Positions 26,878 through 33,608 of a DNA stretch of 64,000 nt are shown here, in pieces. Numbering within the stretch: the first letter of the stretch is position 1; each line of letters starts with the position of its first letter. The notes under the pieces are model-generated. The model made no database searches. It was not told the DNA's origin and saw only the letters and a program-made list of their open reading frames with translations. The DNA is from an uncultured Eubacteriales bacterium (GTDB taxonomy: Bacteria > Bacillota > Clostridia > Oscillospirales > CAG-382). The translations under genes were made by a program, and so were the position numbers. The stretch covers positions 62,001-126,000 of the forward strand of contig CAKSCV010000003.1 in assembly GCA_934444645.1 (NCBI GenBank), in the 5' to 3' direction.

Positions 26878-26923
26878 GCGGGATCTCCTTTTTATAAGTA
26901 TAGGTACAGCTTTTGATAAAACC

Positions 26924-26952
26924 AGTATAACAGCGCACAGGCGGTGTGTCAA
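26924..26952 (-). promoter_or_regulatory. Sigma-A promoter of the GH42 gene
   Basis: On the minus strand TTGACA (26952-26947), 17-bp spacer, TATACT (26929-26924). Both boxes are near consensus. Confidence 0.85.
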
Positions 26953-26989
26953 GTGCAAAATCATTTTTTTTGGTGCGTATTTTGCACTT
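26951..26989. promoter_or_regulatory. Operator-like inverted repeat at the GH42 promoter
   Basis: Perfect 11-bp arms AAGTGCAAAAT (26951-26961) and ATTTTGCACTT (26979-26989), the first overlapping the -35 box. The position suits a repressor or activator; the protein is unknown. Confidence 0.55.
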
Positions 26990-27154
26990 TTTTGCTGTAC
27001 AAAACAGAAAAATCGTTTTTTTGGTGAAGTGTTCTTGGAAGGTGGTTGTTTTTCGACGAAGCAGTGATGTTTTCAGCCGCCATTGATTTCGGACGAAAAC
27101 CGGTGCATTTTCTTGACAATTATACACAAAAAACAGAAATTTGCCGAGAGATTC

Positions 27155-27183
27155 TTGATTTCCGAAAATAGATATGGTAATAT
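27155..27183 (+). promoter_or_regulatory. Possible promoter of the unassigned gene at 27235
   Basis: TTGATT 27155-27160, 17-bp spacer, TAATAT 27178-27183. A moderate match. A TTGACA at 27113 has no good -10 partner. The rest of the 357-bp gap between the GH42 gene and this one shows no gene. Confidence 0.4.
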
Positions 27184-27234
27184 TACAGTATCGGCTGTAC
27201 AGTGCCGAAAAATGAAAATGAGGAAAAGTGTGAA

Positions 27235-28977
27235 ATGAATCCGTATTACGACTTGCTGAAATCCTGGTGCGATCGCTTAATCGAATTGCAATTAACCGAC
27301 ACAAACGAAAAAATCATGACCGGTGGTATCCTTTGCCCATCTTGTGCCATGATACACGGTCGTATCGGCGATGCCGTGTATCCCTTTGTGCTTTTGTACG
27401 ACCAAACAAAGGATGAAAAATATCTGAATGCCGCAAAGCTTGTGATGCGGTGGACAAAGAATAATACGTTTCGTCGGGTCGGATGCTATGGCAACGACAA
27501 ACTCTCCACGTGGTGTGCAACCACCGCCTTTTTTGCCACCGCCTTGGGAAAAACGCTGTTGTATCACGGTAAATGCTTAGATACGGACACGTATGATGCA
27601 TGGTATAACGAGTTTCTGCAAATGATCGCCTTTTGTGAGGATTATCTGCCGAAAATCGGCGCAAACATCAATTATTACGCCGCGTTTTCCGCTTTGAATG
27701 CCTTGGCATTCAAATTGACCGGCAACGAGTCCTACAAGCCGAAGGCCTACCATTGGGCAGCTTATGTCAAGGAACAGATTGATGAAGATTTCCTGCTTGC
27801 CGGAGAGGGTGAATACGGAGCTGTGACACCAAAGGGATGCGTCTATGTTGACCTTGGCTATAACGTGGAAGAATCGCTTGTTTCCATGGTCGAATTCGCC
27901 TATTTTGTCGACGATGACGCGTATATGCAGCTTGCCGAAAAAATGTATAAGGCGCATATTTGCTTTATGCTTCCGGACGGTGCTTGGGATAACTCTTGGG
28001 GAACACGTGCCAACAAGTGGACATATTGGGGAAGCCGCACATCTGACGGCGCCGGTGGCGCGTTGTCGATTCTTGCCGCACGTGATGCTGTGTTTGCTGA
28101 AGCTGCCGAACGCAACTTTGAGCTGCTATGCCGCTGTACGAAAAACGGACATTTGTTCGGCGGTCCGATGTACGCCTCCTATGGCGAAGATCCATGCGTA
28201 CACCATGCGTTTGCTCACGCAAAAAGCCTGTGCGATATGATCAATCACGGCTTTTCGGTTAAAAAGCATGTGCCGTTGCCGCGTGATGCAAGAAATTCCC
28301 TGCAAAGCTATTTGAAACAGCACGTGTGGCTGATTTCGCAAGGTAATTTGCGCGTGACTGCTACCGACTGCGATGCAGTCTGCTATAAGGGTGCGTCAGT
28401 TTCGGGCGGTACGCTTTCGTGTGTGTGGCATGAAAAAATCGGATTAGCGTTCTATGCGGTCACGGCAGAATATGTCCAAACCGAATCGTATAATATGCAG
28501 CTGTCGTTTACCGACCTTGCTATGACCAACTGTGCCATTCGCATTGTTAAAGACAGAACGCAAAGCGTCAACGATAAGAATGCCGTGATGACCGTGACGC
28601 AGACAGATAATATGACACACGTGCATTCGGACGGTATTTTGAAGGATATATCTTTTGTCGGTCACGTGCCCTATTCACTCGATTATGAGATTTACGATAA
28701 CCGCATTGTCCTTACGGCAACAGCCGGTGAGGATGCCGTGCTGTACTTGCCTGTCGTGTGTGACGCTGATGAACAGCCCGTCCTTACCGATGGTGTGTTT
28801 TCCATAAAGCGTGCCGGCGGCACTGTCAGAATTGCCGCATCCGATCAGGCTGTGCAATATGAAAGCACGAACCCTGTCAAGCACTTCCATGTTATCGGCG
28901 GCTTCGGCAATTTGCCGATCTGCGTAAAGCTGAGTGCCGGAAAGCCAACACGTGTCTTTGTGGAATTCGGCGAATAA
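27235..28977 (+). CDS. Uncharacterised cytosolic protein, probable helical-barrel carbohydrate-active enzyme
   Basis: No firm family assignment. The 580-residue product has alternating helices over residues 1-350 and the notable segment GGILCPSCAMIHGRIGDAVYP near residues 30-50. Repeated Trp/Tyr/Gly-rich hairpin motifs (WTYWGSRTSDGAGGAL, GGPMYASYGEDPCVHHAFAHA) recall (alpha/alpha)6-barrel glycosidases or lyases of the six-hairpin type. The last 200 residues look like beta-sandwich. No signal peptide. It is divergent from the GH42 gene, so it probably acts on the same glycan. Start ATG 27235 follows GAGGAAAAG; an upstream GTG (27202) lacks a ribosome site. Catalysis is inference. Confidence 0.6.
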   Translation: MNPYYDLLKSWCDRLIELQLTDTNEKIMTGGILCPSCAMIHGRIGDAVYPFVLLYDQTKDEKYLNAAKLVMRWTKNNTFRRVGCYGNDKLSTWCATTAFFATALGKTLLYHGKCLDTDTYDAWYNEFLQMIAFCEDYLPKIGANINYYAAFSALNALAFKLTGNESYKPKAYHWAAYVKEQIDEDFLLAGEGEYGAVTPKGCVYVDLGYNVEESLVSMVEFAYFVDDDAYMQLAEKMYKAHICFMLPDGAWDNSWGTRANKWTYWGSRTSDGAGGALSILAARDAVFAEAAERNFELLCRCTKNGHLFGGPMYASYGEDPCVHHAFAHAKSLCDMINHGFSVKKHVPLPRDARNSLQSYLKQHVWLISQGNLRVTATDCDAVCYKGASVSGGTLSCVWHEKIGLAFYAVTAEYVQTESYNMQLSFTDLAMTNCAIRIVKDRTQSVNDKNAVMTVTQTDNMTHVHSDGILKDISFVGHVPYSLDYEIYDNRIVLTATAGEDAVLYLPVVCDADEQPVLTDGVFSIKRAGGTVRIAASDQAVQYESTNPVKHFHVIGGFGNLPICVKLSAGKPTRVFVEFGE

Positions 28978-29046
28978 CCAATGCTGCGCTGCGGGAGAAA
29001 ATACAAAAATAAAAAACACGCAAGAAAAGAAAAATGCATTTTCCTC

Positions 29047-29075
29047 TTGACAAATGCATTTTTGTGCAGTATAAT
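29047..29075 (+). promoter_or_regulatory. Sigma-A promoter of the ylxM-ffh unit
   Basis: TTGACA 29047-29052, 17-bp spacer, TATAAT 29070-29075: full consensus. Confidence 0.88.
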
Positions 29076-29130
29076 ATAAGGGCTGTAAAGAAAAACACTT
29101 TACAGCCTGTAAGGAGTCGGAGTCACGGAC

Positions 29131-29466
29131 ATGAAAAACGAAAGAATACGCCTTTCTTTGCTTTGCGACATTTACGGCTCGCTTCTTTCCGAAAAGCAGC
29201 GCAATGCACTGGATTTATACTGCAACGAGGATCTGTCGCTTTCGGAGATTGCCGAAAATACCGGCATTTCCCGTCAGGGCGTGCGCGACCAGCTGACACA
29301 CGCCGAGACCCAGCTCACGTTTTATGAGGACGCATTGGGGCTTCTTGCAAAAAACACTGCCGTATCCGCGCTTCTTGCCGATATAAACGGCATGGAGTGC
29401 GTGAAGAACAATGCGGTGCTTGCCGGAAAGCTTGAAAAAATACGCGCTGTCTTAAATTTAGAATAA
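29131..29466 (+). CDS. ylxM: YlxM-family helix-turn-helix protein (UPF0122)
   Basis: Small sigma-region-4-like protein encoded beside ffh in many Bacillota and thought to associate with the signal-recognition pathway; its exact role is unsettled. The 111-residue product has LLSEKQRNALDLYCNEDLSLSEIAENTGISRQGVRDQLTHAE, a typical helix-turn-helix. ATG 29131 lies 25 bp downstream of an AAGGAG site, with GGAGTC nearer. ffh begins 35 bp downstream, so a common transcript from the consensus promoter is likely. ftsY, often the first gene of this group, is absent here. Confidence 0.9.
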   Translation: MKNERIRLSLLCDIYGSLLSEKQRNALDLYCNEDLSLSEIAENTGISRQGVRDQLTHAETQLTFYEDALGLLAKNTAVSALLADINGMECVKNNAVLAGKLEKIRAVLNLE

Positions 29467-29500
29467 TTCCACAAGTTTAAGTCCCATTACAAGGAGTGTT

Positions 29501-30865
29501 ATGTTTCAAAGCTTAACCGAAAGGCTGTCAAACGCCTTCAAATCCTTCAAAAATAAAGGGAAATTGACTGAAGCCGATGTCCGAGAGGGTATGCGCGAGA
29601 TCAAGCTTGCGCTTTTGGAGGCCGACGTCAACTACAAGGTCGTCAAGGATTTCGTCAAGACCGCCACCGAACGCGCGGTCGGCAGCGATGTGCTCGAAAG
29701 CCTTGTTCCGTCCCAACAGATTGTAAAAATTGTCAACGAAGAGCTGACCGCTCTCATGGGCGGCGAAAACACCAAGCTTGTCATTTCGTCCAAGCCGCCG
29801 ACCATCGTCATGATGACCGGTCTTCAGGGCGCCGGCAAGACCACGCACACCGGCAAGCTCGCGCTCATGTACAAAAAGCAGGGCAAACGGCCGCTGCTTG
29901 CTGCTTGCGACGTTTACCGCCCGGCTGCCATCAAGCAATTGCAGGTGGTCGGCGAAAGCATCGGCGTGCCGGTGTTTACCATTGACGGCTGCACCGATCC
30001 GGTTCGTATTGCAAGAGAAGCGTTGGAGCACGCCAAAAAGCATGGGCATGATATGCTGTTTCTCGATACGGCAGGCCGCTTGCACATCGATGAGCAGCTC
30101 ATGGATGAGTTAAAGCGCATCAAGGAAGAACTTGAGCCGACCGAAATCTTGTTCGTCGTGGACGCCATGACCGGTCAGGATGCCGTCAACGCGGCGAAGG
30201 CTTTCAACGAAAAGCTCGATATTACCGGTATCATCCTTACCAAGCTCGACGGCGATACGCGCGGTGGCGCGGCACTTTCGACAAGACAGGTCACCGGAAA
30301 GCCCATCAAATTCATCGGCACCGGCGAAAAAATGGATTGTATCGAGCCGTTTTATCCCGACCGTATGGCTTCGCGTATCTTGGGTATGGGCGACGTGCTG
30401 TCGCTCATCGAAAAGGCCGAACAGGCACTTGATGAGAAAAAAGCAGCCGAGCTTGAAAAGAAACTGCGCGAGCAGTCGTTTACCTTAACGGATTATCTTG
30501 ATCAGTTCGACCAGCTCCGCAATATGGGTCCCATCGACCAGCTCATCGGCATGATGCCCGGCGTGGATACCAAAGCCTTAAAAGACGTCAAGGTCGATGA
30601 AAAGCAGATCGACCGCATGGAGGCCATCATCCTTTCCATGACGCCCGAGGAACGCGATAATCCCGATATCATCGGCGCATCGCGCAAAAAGCGGATCGCT
30701 CTCGGTTCGGGCATGAAGGTGGAGGATGTCAATAAGCTTTTGAAGCAGTATGACGCCACAAAAAAGATGATGAAGCAGTTAACAAGCGGCAACATCGGCG
30801 GCTTCGGCGGCAGAATGCTTGCCAAAAAGATGGCAAAAAACAAGAATAAGAAAAAGCGCCGCTAA
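29501..30865 (+). CDS. ffh: Signal recognition particle protein Ffh
   Basis: SRP54 GTPase that binds signal peptides and 4.5S/6S scRNA and brings ribosomes to FtsY. The 454-residue product has the N domain from LTERLSNAFKSF, G1 GLQGAGKTTHTGKLA, DVYRPAAIKQL, G3 DTAGRLHIDEQLM, G4 TKLDGDTRGGAALS, and a methionine-rich M domain from about residue 330 ending in a Lys/Arg/Asn tail. AAGGAGTG lies before ATG 29501. rpsP follows after 97 bp. Confidence 0.97.
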   Translation: MFQSLTERLSNAFKSFKNKGKLTEADVREGMREIKLALLEADVNYKVVKDFVKTATERAVGSDVLESLVPSQQIVKIVNEELTALMGGENTKLVISSKPPTIVMMTGLQGAGKTTHTGKLALMYKKQGKRPLLAACDVYRPAAIKQLQVVGESIGVPVFTIDGCTDPVRIAREALEHAKKHGHDMLFLDTAGRLHIDEQLMDELKRIKEELEPTEILFVVDAMTGQDAVNAAKAFNEKLDITGIILTKLDGDTRGGAALSTRQVTGKPIKFIGTGEKMDCIEPFYPDRMASRILGMGDVLSLIEKAEQALDEKKAAELEKKLREQSFTLTDYLDQFDQLRNMGPIDQLIGMMPGVDTKALKDVKVDEKQIDRMEAIILSMTPEERDNPDIIGASRKKRIALGSGMKVEDVNKLLKQYDATKKMMKQLTSGNIGGFGGRMLAKKMAKNKNKKKRR

Positions 30866-30962
30866 GCACGGCACAAACCACGTATCATTCCGCTTGCATA
30901 AGCGAAAACCGCTTCAAGCGATGATTATATTATTTATTTTATTTTTTCGGAGGAAAGAAACC

Positions 30963-31205
30963 ATGGCAGTTAAAATCAGATTAAAGAGAATGGGCGCAAA
31001 GAAAGCTCCTTTCTACAGAGTTGTCGTTGCTGACAGCCGTTATCCCAGAGACGGCCGTTTCATCGAAGAAATCGGCTATTACAATCCGCTTACCGATCCG
31101 GTCACCGTTCAGATCGATCCCGAAAAGGCAAAAAAATGGATCGAAAACGGCGCTCAGCCGACCGAAACCGTTAAGACTCTTCTCAAAAAGAACGGTATTC
31201 TTTAA
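30963..31205 (+). CDS. rpsP: 30S ribosomal protein S16
   Basis: 30S assembly protein of 80 residues: MAVKIRLKRMGAKKAPFYRVVVADSRYPRDGRFIEEIGYYNP is the full family signature. CGGAGGAAAG precedes ATG 30963. The frame is open upstream, but only this start agrees with the family. khpA begins 54 bp downstream. In most Bacillota the run continues to rimM, trmD and rplS; here it does not. Confidence 0.97.
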   Translation: MAVKIRLKRMGAKKAPFYRVVVADSRYPRDGRFIEEIGYYNPLTDPVTVQIDPEKAKKWIENGAQPTETVKTLLKKNGIL

Positions 31206-31259
31206 TTCGTTTACCGCATATGCCGCCTTTCGGGCGGTTCTTAAAGGAGGTCTTTGCAC

Positions 31260-31508
31260 ATGAAACAGGTTCTGACAGATCTTGCGCGCTCCATCGTCAA
31301 CAAGCCGGAATGCGTCGTCGTTACCGAACGGGACGATGGCGATACGGTTTACTTAAAGCTGATGGTTGATGAAAATGACCTCGGCAAGGTAATCGGAAAG
31401 CAAGGCAGAATCGCCAAAGCGGTTCGCACCATCGTGCGTGCCGTTGCCAACCGTGAGAATAAACGCGTCATCGTGGATATTCTCGAAAATGACGGTGAAG
31501 AAGAATAA
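31260..31508 (+). CDS. khpA: KH-domain RNA-binding protein KhpA (YlqC)
   Basis: Single KH-domain protein that, with KhpB, binds RNAs involved in cell-wall and division control. The 82-residue product has LVDENDLGKVIGKQGRIAKAVRTIVRAVA, including the GxxG loop (GKQG), and an acidic end. ATG 31260 follows AAAGGAGGTC; a TTG two codons earlier lies too near the ribosome site. A terminator follows, so it ends the ylxM-ffh-rpsP-khpA unit. Confidence 0.93.
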   Translation: MKQVLTDLARSIVNKPECVVVTERDDGDTVYLKLMVDENDLGKVIGKQGRIAKAVRTIVRAVANRENKRVIVDILENDGEEE

Positions 31509-31532
31509 GTGAATCGAACGATTCCGCTTTTT

Positions 31533-31563
31533 AGGTTGTTTGCATTTGTAGACAACCTTTTTT
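31533..31563 (+). terminator. Terminator after khpA
   Basis: AGGTTGT/ACAACCT stem with a 12-nt loop and at least six T. It separates the ribosomal unit from the macro-domain gene. Confidence 0.7.
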
Positions 31564-31584
31564 CGTATAGAAAGGAGCTTGCCC

Positions 31585-32775
31585 ATGCCGCTTACATTCT
31601 TACGTGCCGATATCACAACCCTTTCCTGCGACGTCGTTGTCAACGCCGCCAATACCAAATTGCTGCCGGGCGGCGGCGTCTGCGGCGCGATATTCAAGGC
31701 TGCCGGCTTTCTGCCGCTTGCGCTTGCCTGCCGGAAAATCGGCTCATGCGCGGTCGGCAGTGCCGTGATGACACAAGGCTTTAAGCTGAAAGCCAAGGCA
31801 ATTATCCATACGGTCGGACCCGTTTACGGAAAAGATCCGGCCAACCAAGACCGCCTTTTGGGCGATTGCTACCGCAATTCTCTGCGGCTTGCCGCCGAAA
31901 AAGGCTTTGAATCGATCGCTTTTCCGCTCATTTCCTCCGGTATATACGGCTATCCGAAGGATAAAGCACTACGCATTGCAACAAATGCCATCAAAGATTT
32001 TTTGCAGGAATCGGAAACCGATATGCAGGTCTTTTTGGTGGTCTATGACAAAGCCTCGTTTGAAATCAGCCGGACTCTGTATGAGGACATCCGCAGCTAT
32101 ATTGACGAACGAGAGGTGCGCCCGCCGGCTGCAAGCCGTATGCCGAAGGATGTGTCGGTCAATATGCCGTTTGGCGCACCGGCTCCGGATGCTTTTCCGG
32201 TTGATGCTGCACCGGCTCCGGACGATTTTCCGGGAAGTACCGGCAAGCACGATTATACCGCCAAAGAGAATCCGCCGCATGACGAAATATCGCATCCGCA
32301 GGCGAAATCGTTTCCGCGCACAAAACCGCTTTCCGACAGGCAGAAGGATTTTCCGCCCGAAGGTGTGTGCAAACAAGCGTCGATGTCTCTTCTTGATGCC
32401 CTCCGAGACCGTTCGCTTGCCGATCTGCTTGACCGGAAATCCGAGACCTTTTCCGAAATGCTGTTGCGGCTGATCGACGAAAAGGGCATGACCGACGTGG
32501 AGGTCTACAAGCGTGCCAACATCGACCGCAAGCTGTTTTCGAAGATCCGAAAAAAGGACTACGTACCCAAAAAAGCGACGGTTTTTGCCCTCATCATCGG
32601 CTTGCGGCTAAACATGGACGAGGCGCGCGACCTGCTTTCCCGTGCCGGGTTTGCCTTTTCGGAAAGCCTGCGGTTTGATATCATCATCGAATATTTCATC
32701 GAGCATGAGCGTTATGACATTTACGAGATAAACGAAACACTTTTTGCTTTTGATGAAGCATTGCTTGGCAATTGA
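31585..32775 (+). CDS. Macro-domain (ADP-ribose-binding) protein with C-terminal helical domain
   Basis: The N-terminal macro domain (about residues 1-175) has the catalytic/binding segments DVVVNAANTKLLPGGGVCGAIFKAAG, HTVGPVY and PLISSGIYGYP, so it likely binds or hydrolyses ADP-ribose adducts. Residues 180-265 are a Pro/Asp/Lys-rich disordered linker. Residues about 270-396 form a helical domain with a helix-turn-helix-like core (MTDVEVYKRANIDRKLFSKIRK) resembling Xre-type folds, perhaps contacting nucleic acid. AAAGGAG precedes ATG 31585. A VWA protein gene follows 79 bp later. Function of the fusion is inference. Confidence 0.85.
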   Translation: MPLTFLRADITTLSCDVVVNAANTKLLPGGGVCGAIFKAAGFLPLALACRKIGSCAVGSAVMTQGFKLKAKAIIHTVGPVYGKDPANQDRLLGDCYRNSLRLAAEKGFESIAFPLISSGIYGYPKDKALRIATNAIKDFLQESETDMQVFLVVYDKASFEISRTLYEDIRSYIDEREVRPPAASRMPKDVSVNMPFGAPAPDAFPVDAAPAPDDFPGSTGKHDYTAKENPPHDEISHPQAKSFPRTKPLSDRQKDFPPEGVCKQASMSLLDALRDRSLADLLDRKSETFSEMLLRLIDEKGMTDVEVYKRANIDRKLFSKIRKKDYVPKKATVFALIIGLRLNMDEARDLLSRAGFAFSESLRFDIIIEYFIEHERYDIYEINETLFAFDEALLGN

Positions 32776-32778
32776 TTT

Positions 32779-32795
32779 GTCGCTTCACAAGCGAC
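32779..32795 (+). other. Short hairpin after the macro-domain gene
   Basis: GTCGCTT-CAC-AAGCGAC, perfect 7-bp arms, 4 bp after the stop codon. There is no strong U-run, so it may stall or stabilise the transcript rather than terminate. Confidence 0.45.
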
Positions 32796-32797
32796 CA

Positions 32798-32847
32798 AAC
32801 CTCTCTTTTCATGTGGTACAATAGTGCCATCAAATGAAAGAGAGGTT
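32798..32847 (+). promoter_or_regulatory. Palindrome enclosing the promoter and ribosome site of the VWA gene
   Basis: Left arm 32798-32812 (AACCTCTCTTTTCAT) matches right arm 32834-32847 (ATGAAAGAGAGGTT) with one bulged base. The right arm contains the VWA ribosome site GAGAGG. Between the arms is an extended -10, TGGTACAAT (32814-32822). Transcripts entering from upstream could mask the ribosome site; transcripts starting here would not carry the left arm. Confidence 0.55.
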
Positions 32848-32854
32848 TTCCTTT

Positions 32855-33502
32855 ATGAACAAGAATCTTACCGAAATCGTTTACATCCTCGACCGCAGCG
32901 GCTCGATGAGCGGCCTTGAAAAAGATACCATCGGCGGCTACAACAGCTTTTTGAAAAAGCAGAAGGCCGAACCCGGACAAGCCGTCGTGACGACCGTGCT
33001 GTTCGACGACAAATGCGAAATCATCCACGACCGCGTGGATATCCGAAAGGTCGCACCCTTGACGAACCGCCAATATTACGCGCGCGGCATGACAGCACTT
33101 CTCGATGCCATCGGCGAAACGGTCAAACGCGTTTCCAACCGGCATAAAAACGCGCTTCCGGGCGAAGTTCCGGCGAAAACCATCGTTGTTATCACCACCG
33201 ACGGCTGCGAAAATGCCAGCATGGAATATACATACCGCATGGTAGCGGACATGGTACGTGTGCAAAAGGAAAAATACGGATGGGAGTTCTTGTTCTTGGG
33301 TGCCAACATCGATGCCATCGAAACGGCAGCCGATTTCGGCATCACCAAGGAACGCGCCGTAACCTATGCGGCCGATGAGGTCGGTACGGAGCTGAATTTT
33401 GCTTCGGTATGCGCGGTCGTTTCCGATATGCGTGCATCGCGGCCGGTTACGCAGAGCTGGAAACAGAAGATCGAAGAGCATTTGAAGAAAACCGAAAGAT
33501 AA
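32855..33502 (+). CDS. VWA-domain protein, TerY-like
   Basis: Von Willebrand A fold, usually a metal-dependent protein-binding module. The 215-residue cytosolic protein is almost only this domain: MIDAS motif DRSGSMSG at residues about 13-20, the MIDAS threonine in RGMTALLDAIG, and TDGCENAS. Similar stand-alone proteins accompany tellurite/stress and ADP-ribosylation modules. Its neighbour here is a macro-domain protein, so a shared stress role is plausible but unproven. ATG 32855 follows GAGAGG inside a palindrome; an in-frame upstream start would lie inside that arm. Confidence 0.85.
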   Translation: MNKNLTEIVYILDRSGSMSGLEKDTIGGYNSFLKKQKAEPGQAVVTTVLFDDKCEIIHDRVDIRKVAPLTNRQYYARGMTALLDAIGETVKRVSNRHKNALPGEVPAKTIVVITTDGCENASMEYTYRMVADMVRVQKEKYGWEFLFLGANIDAIETAADFGITKERAVTYAADEVGTELNFASVCAVVSDMRASRPVTQSWKQKIEEHLKKTER

Positions 33503-33570
33503 AAAACGCTGCGCCGGCATTTTGCGCCGCTTTTAGGCAATCCCGTGCGCATGGCCGCGAGAACAAACAA

Positions 33571-33607
33571 CAACCCGACAGGCTGTTTTGTCCTGTCGGG
33601 TTGCTTG
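33571..33607. terminator. Bidirectional terminator between the VWA and GH2 genes
   Basis: CAACCCGACAGG / CCTGTCGGGTTG, perfect 12-bp stem with a TGTTTTGT-type loop. It stands between converging genes. Confidence 0.8.
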
Positions 33608-33608
33608 A

